A DNA stretch of 64,000 bases from Pseudeuparius sepicola (taxonomy: Eukaryota > Arthropoda > Insecta > Coleoptera > Anthribidae): NCBI GenBank assembly GCA_963920635.1, contig OY987298.1:142078257-142142256 (forward strand), given 5' to 3'. Every line of letters starts with the position of its first letter. Positions within the stretch are counted from its first letter, which is position 1. Shown here piece after piece: positions 47,301-58,357 of the stretch. The notes beneath the pieces are model-generated. The model saw nothing but the letters and a program-made list of their open reading frames with translations. It searched no databases and had not been told where the DNA came from. A program made the position numbers and the translations under genes.

Positions 47301-47747
47301 CGGTCTTGAGGGTGGAAAGGGATGAAGACGAGGTTCGCAAATTCTGATTCTTTGTGGATAGTTAGAATAGGTGGCCTTAAACTAATTTCCGTGAAAAGAA
47401 AAGTCATGCAAGTGAAAACGGCGGTTTTCCCGATTTTTTAAAGTTTTTCGGTCTTGGGGGTGGAAAGGGGTGAAGACGAGGTTCGCAAATTCTGATTCTT
47501 TGTGGATAGTTAGAATAGGTGACCTTAAACTAATTTCCGTGAAAATAAAAGTCATGCAAGTGAAAACGGCCGTTTTCCCGATTTTTTTAGATTTTTCGGT
47601 CTTGGGGGTGGAAAGGGGTGAAGACGAGGTTCGCAAATTCTGATTCTTTGTGGATAGTTAGAATAGGTGGCCTTAAACTAATTTCCGTGAAAAGAAAAGT
47701 CATGCAAGTGAAAACGGCGGTTTTCCCGATTTTTTAAAGTTTTTCGG
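44344..47747 (+). repeat. 23-monomer higher-order unit, tandem copy 1 (3404 bp)
   Basis: Exactly 23 monomers, repeated directly by 47748-51151. Marks shared only by these two copies include GATTCCTTGTGG with AGGTGACCTT (about 44535 and 47940) and GAAAGAGGTGAAG (about 47031 and 50425). A private mark is a second AGGTGACC near 47520. I saw only a few differences over 3.4 kb, so this is among the youngest duplications in the window. Confidence 0.92.
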
Positions 47748-50700
47748 TCTTGGGGGTGGAAAGGGGTGAAGACGAGGTTCGCAAATTCTGATTCTTTGTG
47801 GATAGTTAGAATAGGTGGCCTTAAACTAATTTCCGTGAAAAGAAAAGTCATGCAAGTGAAAACGGCGGTTTTCCCGATTTTTTAAAGTTTTTCGGTCTTG
47901 GGGGTGGAAAGGGGTGAAGACGAGGTTCGCAATTTCTGATTCCTTGTGGATAGTTAGAATAGGTGACCTTAAACTAATTTCCGTGAAAATAAAAGTCATG
48001 CAAGTGAAAACGGCCGTTTTCCCGATTTTTTTAGGTTTTTCGGTCTTGGGGGTGGAAAGGGGTGAAGACGAGGTTCGCAAATTCTGATTCTTTGTGGATA
48101 TTTAGAATAGGTGGCCTTAAACTAATTTCCGTGAAAATAAAAGTCATGCAAGTGAAAACGGCCGTTTTCCCGATTTTTTTAGGTTTTTCGGTCTTGGGGG
48201 TGGAAAGGGGTGAAGACGAGGTTCGCAAATTCTGATTCTTTGTGGATAGTTAGAATAGGTGGCCTTAAACTAATTTCCGTGAAAAGAAAAGTCATGCAAG
48301 TGAAAACGGCGGTTTTCCCGATTTTTTTAAGTTTTTCGGTCTTGGGGGTGGAAAGGGGTGAAGACGAGGTTCGCAAATTCTGATTCTTTGTGGATAGTTA
48401 GAATAGGTGGCCTTAAACTAATTTCCGTGAAAATAAAAGTCATGCAAGTGAAAACGGCCGTTTTCCCGATTTTTTTAGGTTTTTCGGTCTTGGGGGTGGA
48501 AAGGGGTGAAGACGAGGTTCGCAAATTCTGATTCTTTGTTGATAGTTAGAATAGGTGGCCTTAAACTAATTTCCGTGAAAAGAAAAGTCATGCAAGTGAA
48601 AACGGCGGTTTTCCCGATTTTTTTAAGTTTTTCGGTCTTGGGGGTGGAAAGGGGTGAAGACGAGGTTCGCAAATTCTGATTCTTTGTGGATAGTTAGAAT
48701 AGGTGGCCTTAAACTAATTTCCGTGAAAATAAAAGTCATGCAAGTGAAAACGGCGGTTTTCCCGATTTTTTTACGTTTTTCGGTCTTGAGGGTGGAAAGG
48801 GGTGAAGACGAGGTTCGCAAATTCTGATTCTTTGTGGATAGTTAGAATAGGTGGCCTTAAACTAATTTCCGTGAAAAGAAAAGTCATGCAAGTGAAAACG
48901 GCGGTTTCCCCGATTTTTTAAAGTTTTTCGGTCTTGGGGGTGGAAAGGGGTGAAGACGAGGTTCGCAAATTCTGATTCTTTGTGGATAGTTAGAATAGGT
49001 GGCCTTAAACTAATTTCCGTGAAAATAAAAGTCATGCAAGTGAAAACGGCCGTTTTCCCGATTTTTTTAGATTTTTCGGTCTTGGGGGTGGAAAGGGGTG
49101 AAGACGAGGTTCGCAAATTCTGATTCTTTGTGGATAGTTAGAATAGGTGGCCTTAAACTAATTTCCGTGAAAAGAAAAGTCATGCAAGTGAAAACGGCGG
49201 TTTTCCCGATTTTTTTAAGTTTTTCGGTCTTGGGGGTGGAAAGGGGTGAAGACGAGGTTCGCAAATTCTGATTCTTTGTGGATAGTTAGAATAGGTGGCA
49301 TTAAACTAATTTCCGTGAAAATAAAAGTCATGCAAGTGAAAACGGCCGTTTTCCCGATTTTTTTAGGTTTTTCGGTCTTGGGGGTGGAAAGGGGTGAAGA
49401 CGAGGTTCGCAAATTCTGATTCTTTGTTGATAGTTAGAATAGGTGGCCTTAAACTAATTTCCGTGAAAAGAAAAGTCATGCAAGTGAAAACGGCGGTTTT
49501 CCCGATTTTTTTAAGTTTTTCGGTCTTGGGGGTGGAAAGGGGTGAAGACGAGGTTCGCAAATTCTGATTCTTTGTGGATAGTTAGAATAGGTGGCCTTAA
49601 ACTAATTTCCGTAAAAAGAAAAGTCATGCAAGTGAAAACGGCGGTTTCCCCGATTTTTTTACGTTTTTCGGTCTTGGGGGTGGAAAGGGGTGAAGACGAG
49701 GTTCGCAAATTCTGATTATTTGTGGATAGTTAGAATAGGTGGCCTTAAACTAATTTCCGTGAAAAGAAAAGTCATGCAAGTGAAAACGGCGGTTTTCCCG
49801 ATTTTTTAAAGTTTTTCGGTCTTGGGGGTGGAAAGGGGTGAAGACGAAGTTCGCAAATTCTGATTCTTTGTGGATAGTTAGAATAGGTGGCCTTAAACTA
49901 ATTTCCGTGAAAAGAAAAGTCATGCAAGTGAAAACGGCGGTTTCCCCGATTTTTTAAAGTTTTTCGGTCTTGGGGGTGGAAAGGGGTGAAGACGAGGTTC
50001 GCAAATTCTGATTCTTTGTGGATAGTTAGAATAGGTGGCCTTAAACTAATTTCCGTGAAAATAAAAGTCATGCAAGTGAAAACGGCGGTTTTCCCGATTT
50101 TTTTACGTTTTTCGGTCTTGAGGGTGGAAAGGGGTGAAGACGAGGTTCGCAAATTCTGATTCTTTGTGGATAGTTAGAATAGGTGGCCTTAAACTAATTT
50201 CCGTGAAAAGAAAAGTCATGCAAGTGAAAACGGCGGTTTCCCCGATTTTTTAAAGTTTTTCGGTCTTGGGGGTGGAAAGGGGTGAAGACGAGGTTCGCAA
50301 ATTCTGATTCTTTGTGGATAGTTAGAATAGGTGGCCTTAAACTAATTTCCGTGAAAAGAAAAGTCATGCAAGTGAAAACGGCGGTTTTCCTGATTTTTTT
50401 ACGTTTTTCGGTCTTGAGGGTGGAAAGAGGTGAAGACGAGGTTCGCAAATTCTGATTCTTTGTGGATAGTTAGAATAGGTGGCCTTAAACTAATTTCCGT
50501 GAAAAGAAAAGTCATGCAAGTGAAAACGGCGGTTTTCCCGATTTTTTAAAGTTTTTCGGTCTTGGGGGTGGAAAGGGGTGAAGACGAGGTTCGCAAATTC
50601 TGATTCTTTGTGGATAGTTAGAATAGGTGGCCTTAAACTAATTTCCGTGAAAAGAAAAGTCATGCAAGTGAAAACGGCGGTTTTCCCGATTTTTTTACGT

Positions 50701-51151
50701 TTTTCGGTCTTGAGGGTGGAAAGGGATGAAGACGAGGTTCGCAAATTCTGATTCTTTGTGGATAGTTAGAATAGGTGGCCTTAAACTAATTTCCGTGAAA
50801 AGAAAAGTCATGCAAGTGAAAACGGCGGTTTTCCCGATTTTTTAAAGTTTTTCGGTCTTGGGGGTGGAAAGGGGTGAAGACGAGGTTCGCAAATTCTGAT
50901 TCTTTGTGGATAGTTAGAATAGGTGGCCTTAAACTAATTTCCGTGAAAATAAAAGTCATGCAAGTGAAAACGGCCGTTTTCCCGATTTTTTTAGATTTTT
51001 CGGTCTTGGGGGTGGAAAGGGGTGAAGACGAGGTTCGCAAATTCTGATTCTTTGTGGATAGTTAGAATAGGTGGCCTTAAACTAATTTCCGTGAAAAGAA
51101 AAGTCATGCAAGTGAAAACGGCGGTTTTCCCGATTTTTTAAAGTTTTTCGG
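47748..51151 (+). repeat. 23-monomer higher-order unit, tandem copy 2 (3404 bp)
   Basis: Direct repeat of 44344-47747. It continues into 51.15-58.4 kb in the same order in which 33.1-36.5 kb continues into 36.5-44 kb. It is therefore also the start of the second copy of the large 14.4-kb duplication. Confidence 0.92.
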
Positions 51152-54100
51152 TCTTGGGGGTGGAAAGGGGTGAAGACGAGGTTCGCAAATTCTGATTCTT
51201 TGTGGATAGTTAGAATAGGTGGCCTTAAACTAATTTCCGTGAAAAGAAAAGTCATGCAAGTGAAAACGGAGGTTTTCCCGATTTTTTAAAGTTTTTCGGT
51301 CTTGGGGGTGGAAAGGGGTGAAGACGAGGTTCGCAAATTCTGTGAAAATAAAAGTCATGCAAGTGAAAACGGCCGTTTTCCCGATTTTTTTAGGTTTTTC
51401 GGTCTTGGGGGTGGAAAGGGGTGAAGACGAGGTTCGCAAATTCTGATTCTTTGTGGATAGTTAGAATAGGTGGCCTTAAACTAATTTCCGTGAAAATAAA
51501 AGTCATGCAAGTGAAAACGGCGGTTTCCCCGATTTTTTTACGTTTTTCGGTCTTGGGGGTGGAAAGGGGTGAAGACGAGGTTCGCAAATTCTGATTATTT
51601 GTGGATAGTTAGAATAGGTGGCCTTAAACTAATTTCCGTGAAAAGAAAAGTCATGCAAGTGAAAACGGCGGTTTTCCCGATTTTTTAAAGTTTTTCGGTC
51701 TTGGGGGTGGAAAGGGGTGAAGACGAGGTTCGCAAATTCTGATTCTTTGTGGATAGTTAGAATAGGTGGCCTTAAACTAATTTCCGTGAAAAGAAAAGTC
51801 ATGCAAGTGAAAACGGCGGTTTCCCCGATTTTTTAAAGTTTTTCGGTCTTGGGGGTGGAAAGGGGTGAAGACGAGGTTCGCAAATTCTGATTCTTTGTGG
51901 ATAGGTAGAATAGGTGGCCTTAAACTAATTTCCGTGAAAATAAAAGTCATGCAAGTGAAAACGGCGGTTTTCCCGATTTTTTTACGTTTTTCGGTCTTGA
52001 GGGTGGAAAGGGGTGAAGACGAGGTTCGCAAATTCTGATTCTTTGTGGATAGTTAGAATAGGTGGCCTTAAACTAATTTCCGTGAAAAGAAAAGTCATGC
52101 AAGTGAAAACGGCGGTTTCCCCGATTTTTTAAAGTTTTTCGGTCTTGGGGGTGGAAAGGGGTGAAGACGAGGTTCGCAAATTCTGATTCTTTGTGAATAG
52201 TTAGAATAGGTGGCCTTAAACTAATTTCCGTGAAAAGAAAAGTCATGCAAGTGAAAACGGCGGTTTTCCCGATTTTTTAAAGTTTTTCGGTCTTGGGGGT
52301 GGAAAGGGGTGAAGACGAGGTTCGCAAATTCTGATTCTTTGTGGATAGTTAGAATAGGTGGCCTTAAACTAATTTCCGTGAAAATAAAAGTCATGCAAGT
52401 GAAAACGGCCGTTTTCCCGATTTTTTTAGGTTTTTCGGTCTTGGTGGTGGAAAGGGGTGAAGACGAGGTTCGCAAATTCTGATTCTTTGTGGATAGTTAG
52501 AATAGGTGGCCTTAAACTAATTTCCGTGAAAAGAAAAGTCATGCAAGTGAAAACGGCGGTTTTCCCGATTTTTTTACGTTTTTCGGTCTTGAGGGTGGAA
52601 AGGGGTGAAGACGAGGTTCGCAAATTCTGATTCTTTGTGGATAGTTAGAATAGGTGGCCTTAAACTAATTTCCGTGAAAAGAAAAGTCATGCAAGTGAAA
52701 ACGGCGGTTTTCCCGATTTTTTAAAGTTTTTCGGTCTTGGGGGTGGAAAGGGGTGAAGACGAGGTTCGCAAATTCTGATTCTTTGTGGATAGTTAGAATA
52801 GGTGGCCTTAAACTAATTTCCGTGAAAAGAAAAGTCATGCAAGTGAAAACGGCGGTTTTCCCGATTTTTTAAAGTTTTTCGGTCTTGGGGGTGGAAAGGG
52901 GTGAAGACGAGGATCGCAAATTCTGATTCTTTGTGGATAGTTAGAATAGGTGGCCTTAAACTAATTTCCGTGAAAATAAAAGTCATGCAAGTGAAAACGG
53001 CCGTTTTCCCGATTTTTTTAGGTTTTTCGGTCTTGGGGGTGGAAAGGGGTGAAGACGAGGTTCGCAAATTCTGATTCTTTGTGGATAGTTAGAATAGGTG
53101 GCCTTAAACTAATTTCCGTGAAAAGAAAAGTCATGCAAGTGAAAACGGCGGTTTCCCCGATTTTTTAAAGTTTTTCGGTCTTGGGGGTGGAAAGGGGTGA
53201 AGACGAGGTTCGCAAATTCTGATTCTTTGTGGATAGTTAGAATAGGTGGCCTTAAACTAATTTCCGTGAAAAGAAAAGTCATGCAAGTGAAAACGGCGGT
53301 TTTCCCGATTTTTTAAAGTTTTTCGGTCTTGGGGGTGGAAAGGGGTGAAGACGAGGTTCGCAAATTCTGATTCTTTGTGGATAGTTAGAATAGGTGGCCT
53401 TAAACTAATTTCCGTGAAAATAAAAGTCATGCAAGTGAAAACGGCCGTTTCCCCGATTTTTTTACGTTTTTCGGTCTTGGGGGTGGAAAGGGGTGAAGAC
53501 GAGGTTCGCAAATTCTGATTATTTGTGGATAGTTAGAATAGGTGGCCTTAAACTAATTTCCGTGAAAAGAAAAGTCATGCAAGTGAAAACGGCGGTTTTC
53601 CCGATTTTTTAAAGTTTTTCGGTCTTGGGGGTGGAAAGGGGTGAAGACGAGGTTCGCAAATTCTGATTCTTTGTGGATAGTTAGAATAGGTGGCCTTAAA
53701 CTAATTTCCGTGAAAAGAAAAGTCATGCAAGTGAAAACGGCGGTTTTCCCGATTTTTTAAAGTTTTTCGGTCTTGGGGGTGGAAAGGGGTGAAGACGAGG
53801 TTCGCAAATTCTGATTCTTTGTGGATAGTTAGAATAGGTGGCCTTAAACTAATTTCCGTGAAAAGAAAAGTCATGCAAGTGAAAACGGAGGTTTTCCCGA
53901 TTTTTTAAAGTTTTTCGGTCTTGGGGGTGGAAAGGGGTGAAGACGAGGTTCGCAAATTCTGATTCTTTGTGGATAGTTAGAATAGGTGGCCTTAAACTAA
54001 TTTCCGTGAAAAGAAAAGTCATGCAAGTGAAAACGGCGGTTTTCCCGATTTTTTAAAGTTTTTCGGTCTTGGGGGTGGAAAGGGGTGAAGACGAGGTTCG

Positions 54101-57100
54101 CAAATTCTGATTCTTTGTGGATAGTTAGAATAGGTGGCCTTAAACTAATTTCCGTGAAAAGAAAAGTCATGCAAGTGAAAACGGCGGTTTCCCCGATTTT
54201 TTAAAGTTTTTCGGTCTTGGGGGTGGAAAGGGGTGAAGACGAGGTTCGCAAATTCTGATTCTTTGTGGATAGTTAGAATAGGTGGCCTTAAACTAATTTC
54301 CGTGAAAAGAAAAGTCATGCAAATGAAAACGGCGGTTTTCCCGATTTTTTAAAGTTTTTCGGTCTTGGGGGTGGAAAGGGGTGAAGACGAGGTTCGCAAA
54401 TTCTGATTCTTTGTGGATAGTTAGAATAGGTGGCCTTAAACTAATTTCCGTGAAAAGAAAAGTCATGCAAGTGAAAACGGCGGTTTCCCCGATTTTTTAA
54501 AGTTTTTCGGTCTTGGGGGTGGAAAGGGGTGAAGACGAGGTTCGCAAATTCTGATTCTTTGTGGATAGTTAGAATAGGTGGCCTTAAACTAATTTCCGTG
54601 AAAATAAAAGTTATGCAAGTGAAAACGGCGGTTTCCCCGATTTTTTAAAGTTTTTCGGTCTTGGGGGTGGAAAGGGGTGAAGACGAGGTTCGCAAATTCT
54701 GATTCTTTGTGGATAGTTAGAATAGGTGGCCTTAAACTAATTTCCCTGAAAATAAAAGTCATGCAAGTGAAAACGGCCGTTTTCCCGATTTTTTTAGGTT
54801 TGTCGGTCTTGGGGGTGGAAAGGGGTGAAGACGAGGTTCGCAAATTCTGATTCTTTGTGGATAGTTAGAATAGGTGGCCTTAAACTAATTTCCGTGAAAA
54901 GAAAAGTCATGCAAGTGAAAACGGCGGTTTTCCCGATTTTTTAAAGTTTTTCGGTCTTGGGGGTGGAAAGGGGTGAAGACGAGGTTCGCAAATTCTGATT
55001 CTTTGTGGATAGTTAGAATAGGTGGCCTTAAACTAATTTCCGTGAAAATAAAAGTCATGCAAGTGAAAACGGCCGTTTCCCCGATTTTTTTACGTTTTTC
55101 GGTATTGGGGGTAAAAAGGGGTGAAGACGAGGTTCGCAAATTCTGATTATTTGTGGATAGTTAGAATAGGTGGCCTTAAACTAATTTCCGTGAAAAGAAA
55201 AGTCATGCAAGTGAAAACGGCGGTTTTCCCGATTTTTTAAAGTTTTTCGGTCTTGGGGGTGGAAAGGGGTGAAGACGAGGTTCGCAAATTCTGATTCTTT
55301 GTGGATAGTTAGAATAGGTGGCCTTAAACTAATTTCCGTGAAAAGAAAAGTCATGCAAGTGAAAACGGCGGTTTTCCCGATTTTTTAAAGATTTTCGGTC
55401 TTGGGGGTGGAAAGGGGTGAAGACGAGGTTCGCAAATTCTGATTCTTTGTGGATAGTTAGAATAGGTGGCCTTAAACTAATTTCCGTGAAAATAAAAGTC
55501 ATGCAAGTGAAAATGGCCGTTTTCCCGATTTTTTTAGGTTTTTCGGTCTTGGGGGTGGAAAGGGGTGAAGACGAGGTTCGCAAATTCTGATTCTTTGTGG
55601 ATAGTTAGAATAGGTGGCCTTAAACTAATTTCCGTGAAAAGAAAAGTCATGCAAGTGAAAACGGCGGTTTTCCCGATTTTTTAAAGTTTTTCGGTCTTGG
55701 GGGTGGAAAGGGGTGAAGACGAGGTTCGCAAATTCTGATTATTTGTGGATAGTTAGAATAGGTGGCCTTAAACTAATTTCCGTGAAAAGAAAAGTCATGC
55801 AAGTGAAAACGGCGGTTTCCCCGATTTTTTAAAGTTTTTCGGTCTTGGGGGTGGAAAGGGGTGAAGACGAGGTTCGCAAATTCTGATTCTTTGTGGATAG
55901 TTAGAATAGGTGGCCTTAAACTAATTTCCGTGAAAATAAAAGTCATGCAAGTGAAAACGGCGGTTTCCCCGATTTTTTTACGTTTTTCGGTCTTGAGGGT
56001 GGAAAGGGGTGAAGACGAGGTTCGCAAATTCTGATTCTTTGTGGATAGTTAGAATAGGTGGCCTTAAACTAATTTCCGTGAAAAGAAAAGTCATGCAAGT
56101 GAAAACGGCGGTTTCCCCGATTTTTTAAAGTTTTTCGGTCTTGGGGGTGGAAAGGGGTGAAGACGAGGTTCGCAAATTCTGATTCTTTGTGGATAGTTAG
56201 AATAGGTGGCCTTAAACTAATTTCCGTGAAAAGAAAAGTCATGCAAGTGAAAACGGCGGTTTTCCCGATTTTTTTACGTTTTTCGGTCTTGAGGGTGGAA
56301 AGGGGTGAAGACGAGGTTCGCAAATTCTGATTCTTTGTGGATAGTTAGAATAGGTGGCATTAAACTAATTTCCGTGAAAAGAAAAGTCATGCAAGTGAAA
56401 ACGGCGGTTTTCCCGATTTTTTAAAGTTTTTCGGTCTTGGGGGTGGAAAGGGGTGAAGACGAGGTTCGCAAATTCTGATTCTTTGTGGATAGTTAGAATA
56501 GGTGGCCTTAAACTAATTTCCGTGAAAATAAAAGTCATGCAAGTGAAAACGGCCGTTTTCCCGATTTTTTTAGGTTTTTCGGTCTTGGGGGTGGAAAGGG
56601 GTGAAGACGAGGTTCGCAAATTCTGATTCTTTGTGGATAGTTAGAATAGGTGGCCTTAAACTAATTTCCGTGAAAAGAAAAGTCATGCAAGTGAAAACGG
56701 CGGTTTTCCCGATTTTTTAAAGTTTTTCGGTCTTGGGGGTGGAAAGGGGTGAAGACGAGGTTCGCAAATTCTGATTCTTTGTGGATAGTTAGAATAGGTG
56801 GCCTTAAACTAATTTCCGTGAAAATAAAAGTCATGCAAGTGAAAACGGCCGTTTCCCCGATTTTTTTACGTTTTTCGGTCTTGGGGGTGGAAAGGGGTGA
56901 AGACGAGGTTCGCAAATTCTGATTATTTGTGGATAGTTAGAATAGGTGGCCTTAAACTAATTTCCGTGAAAAGAAAAGTCATGCAAGTGAAAACGGCGGT
57001 TTTCCCGATTTTTTTACGTTTTTCGGTCTTGGGGGTGGAAAGGGGTGAAGACGAGGTTCGCAAATTCTGATTATTTGTGGATAGTTAGAATAGGTGGCCT

Positions 57101-58357
57101 TAAACTAATTTCCGTGAAAATAAAAGTCATGCAAGTGAAAACGGCCGTTTTCCCGATTTTTTTAGGTTTTTCGGTCTTGGGGGTGGAAAGGGGTGAAGAC
57201 GAGGTTCGCAAATTCTGATTCTTTGTGGATAGTTAGAATAGGTGGCCTTAAACTAATTTCCGTGAAAATAAAAGTCATGCAAGTGAAAACGGCGGTTTCC
57301 CCGATTTTTTTACGTTTTTCGGTCTTGGGGATGGAAAGGGGTGAAGACGAGGTTCGCAAATTCTGATTATTTGTGGATAGTTAGAATAGGTGGCCTTAAA
57401 CTAATTTCCGTGAAAAGAAAAGTCATGCAAGTGAAAACGGCAGTTTTCCCGATTTTTTAAAGTTTTTCGGTCTTGGGGGTGGAAAGGGGTGAAGACGAGG
57501 TTCGCAAATTCTGATTCTTTGTGGATAGTTAGAATAGGTGGCCTTAAACTAATTTCCGTGAAAAGAAAAGTCATGCAAGTGAAAACGGCTGTTTTCCCGA
57601 TTTTTTTACGTTTTTCGGTCTTGAGGGTGGAAAGGGGTGAAGACGAGGTTCGCAAATTCTGATTCTTTGTGGATAGTTAGAATAGGTGGCTTTAAACTAA
57701 TTTCCGTGAAAAGAAAAGTCATGCAAGTGAAAACGGCGGTTTCCCCGATTTTTTAAAGTTTTTCGGTCTTGGGGGTGGAAAGGGGTGAAGACGAGGTTCG
57801 CAAATTCTGATTCTTTGTGGATAGTTAGAATAGGTGGCCTTAAACTAATTTCCGTGAAAAGAAAAGTCATGCAAGTGAAAACGGCGGTTTTCCCGATTTT
57901 TTTACGTTTTTCGGTCTTGAGGGTGGAAAGGGGTGAAGACGAGGTTCGCAAATTCTGATTCTTTGTGGATAGTTAGAATAGGTGGCCTTAAACTAATTTC
58001 CGTGAAAAGAAAAGTCATGCAAGTGAAAACGGCGGTTTTCCCGATTTTTTTACGTTTTTCGGTCTTGAGGGTGGAAAGGGGTGAAGACGAGGTTCGCAAA
58101 TTCTGATTCTTTGTGGATAGTTAGAATGGTGGCATTAAACTAATTTCCGTGAAAAGAAAAGTCATGCAAGTGAAAACGGCGGTTTTCCCGATTTTTTAAA
58201 GTTTTTCGGTCTTGGGGGTGGAAAGGGGTGAAGACGAGGTTCGCAAATTCTGATTCTTTGTGGATAGTTAGAATAGGTGGCCTTAAACTAATTTCCGTGA
58301 AAATAAAAGTCATGCAAGTGAAAACGGCCGTTTTCCCGATTTTTTTAGGTTTTTCGG
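51152..58357 (+). repeat. Dimer-rich satellite segment, second copy of the large duplication
   Basis: Reproduces 36.85-43.9 kb with the same rare marks: the 45-bp deletion at about 51342, ATAGGTAGAAT near 51903, TTGGTGGTGG near 52443, GAGGATCGC near 52912, AAAGTTATGC near 54609 and GTATTGGGGGTAAAAAGG near 55104. It differs by one extra monomer near 52.44-52.59 kb, a replaced monomer half near 53.87-53.91 kb, a lost base giving TAGAATGGTGG near 58126, and a few substitutions (for example 40777 TTTATTAAAG against TTTTTTAAAG, and 41166 AAAGTAATTT against AAACTAATTT). Confidence 0.88.
51322..51351 (+). other. Monomer with a 45-bp internal deletion, copy 2
   Basis: Same deletion junction as at about 37031, offset 14311 bp. 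The shared breakpoint shows that the surrounding segment was copied after the deletion arose. A GGAGG variant in the monomer just upstream (about 51268) is also shared with the first copy (about 36957). Confidence 0.93.

Noticed and set aside
33141..58357. Assembly error as the explanation of the near-identical large copies
   Set aside because: Not fully excluded, but the copies differ by whole-monomer indels, a replaced half-monomer, a 1-bp deletion and scattered substitutions in private positions. This favours real duplication over a duplicated contig.
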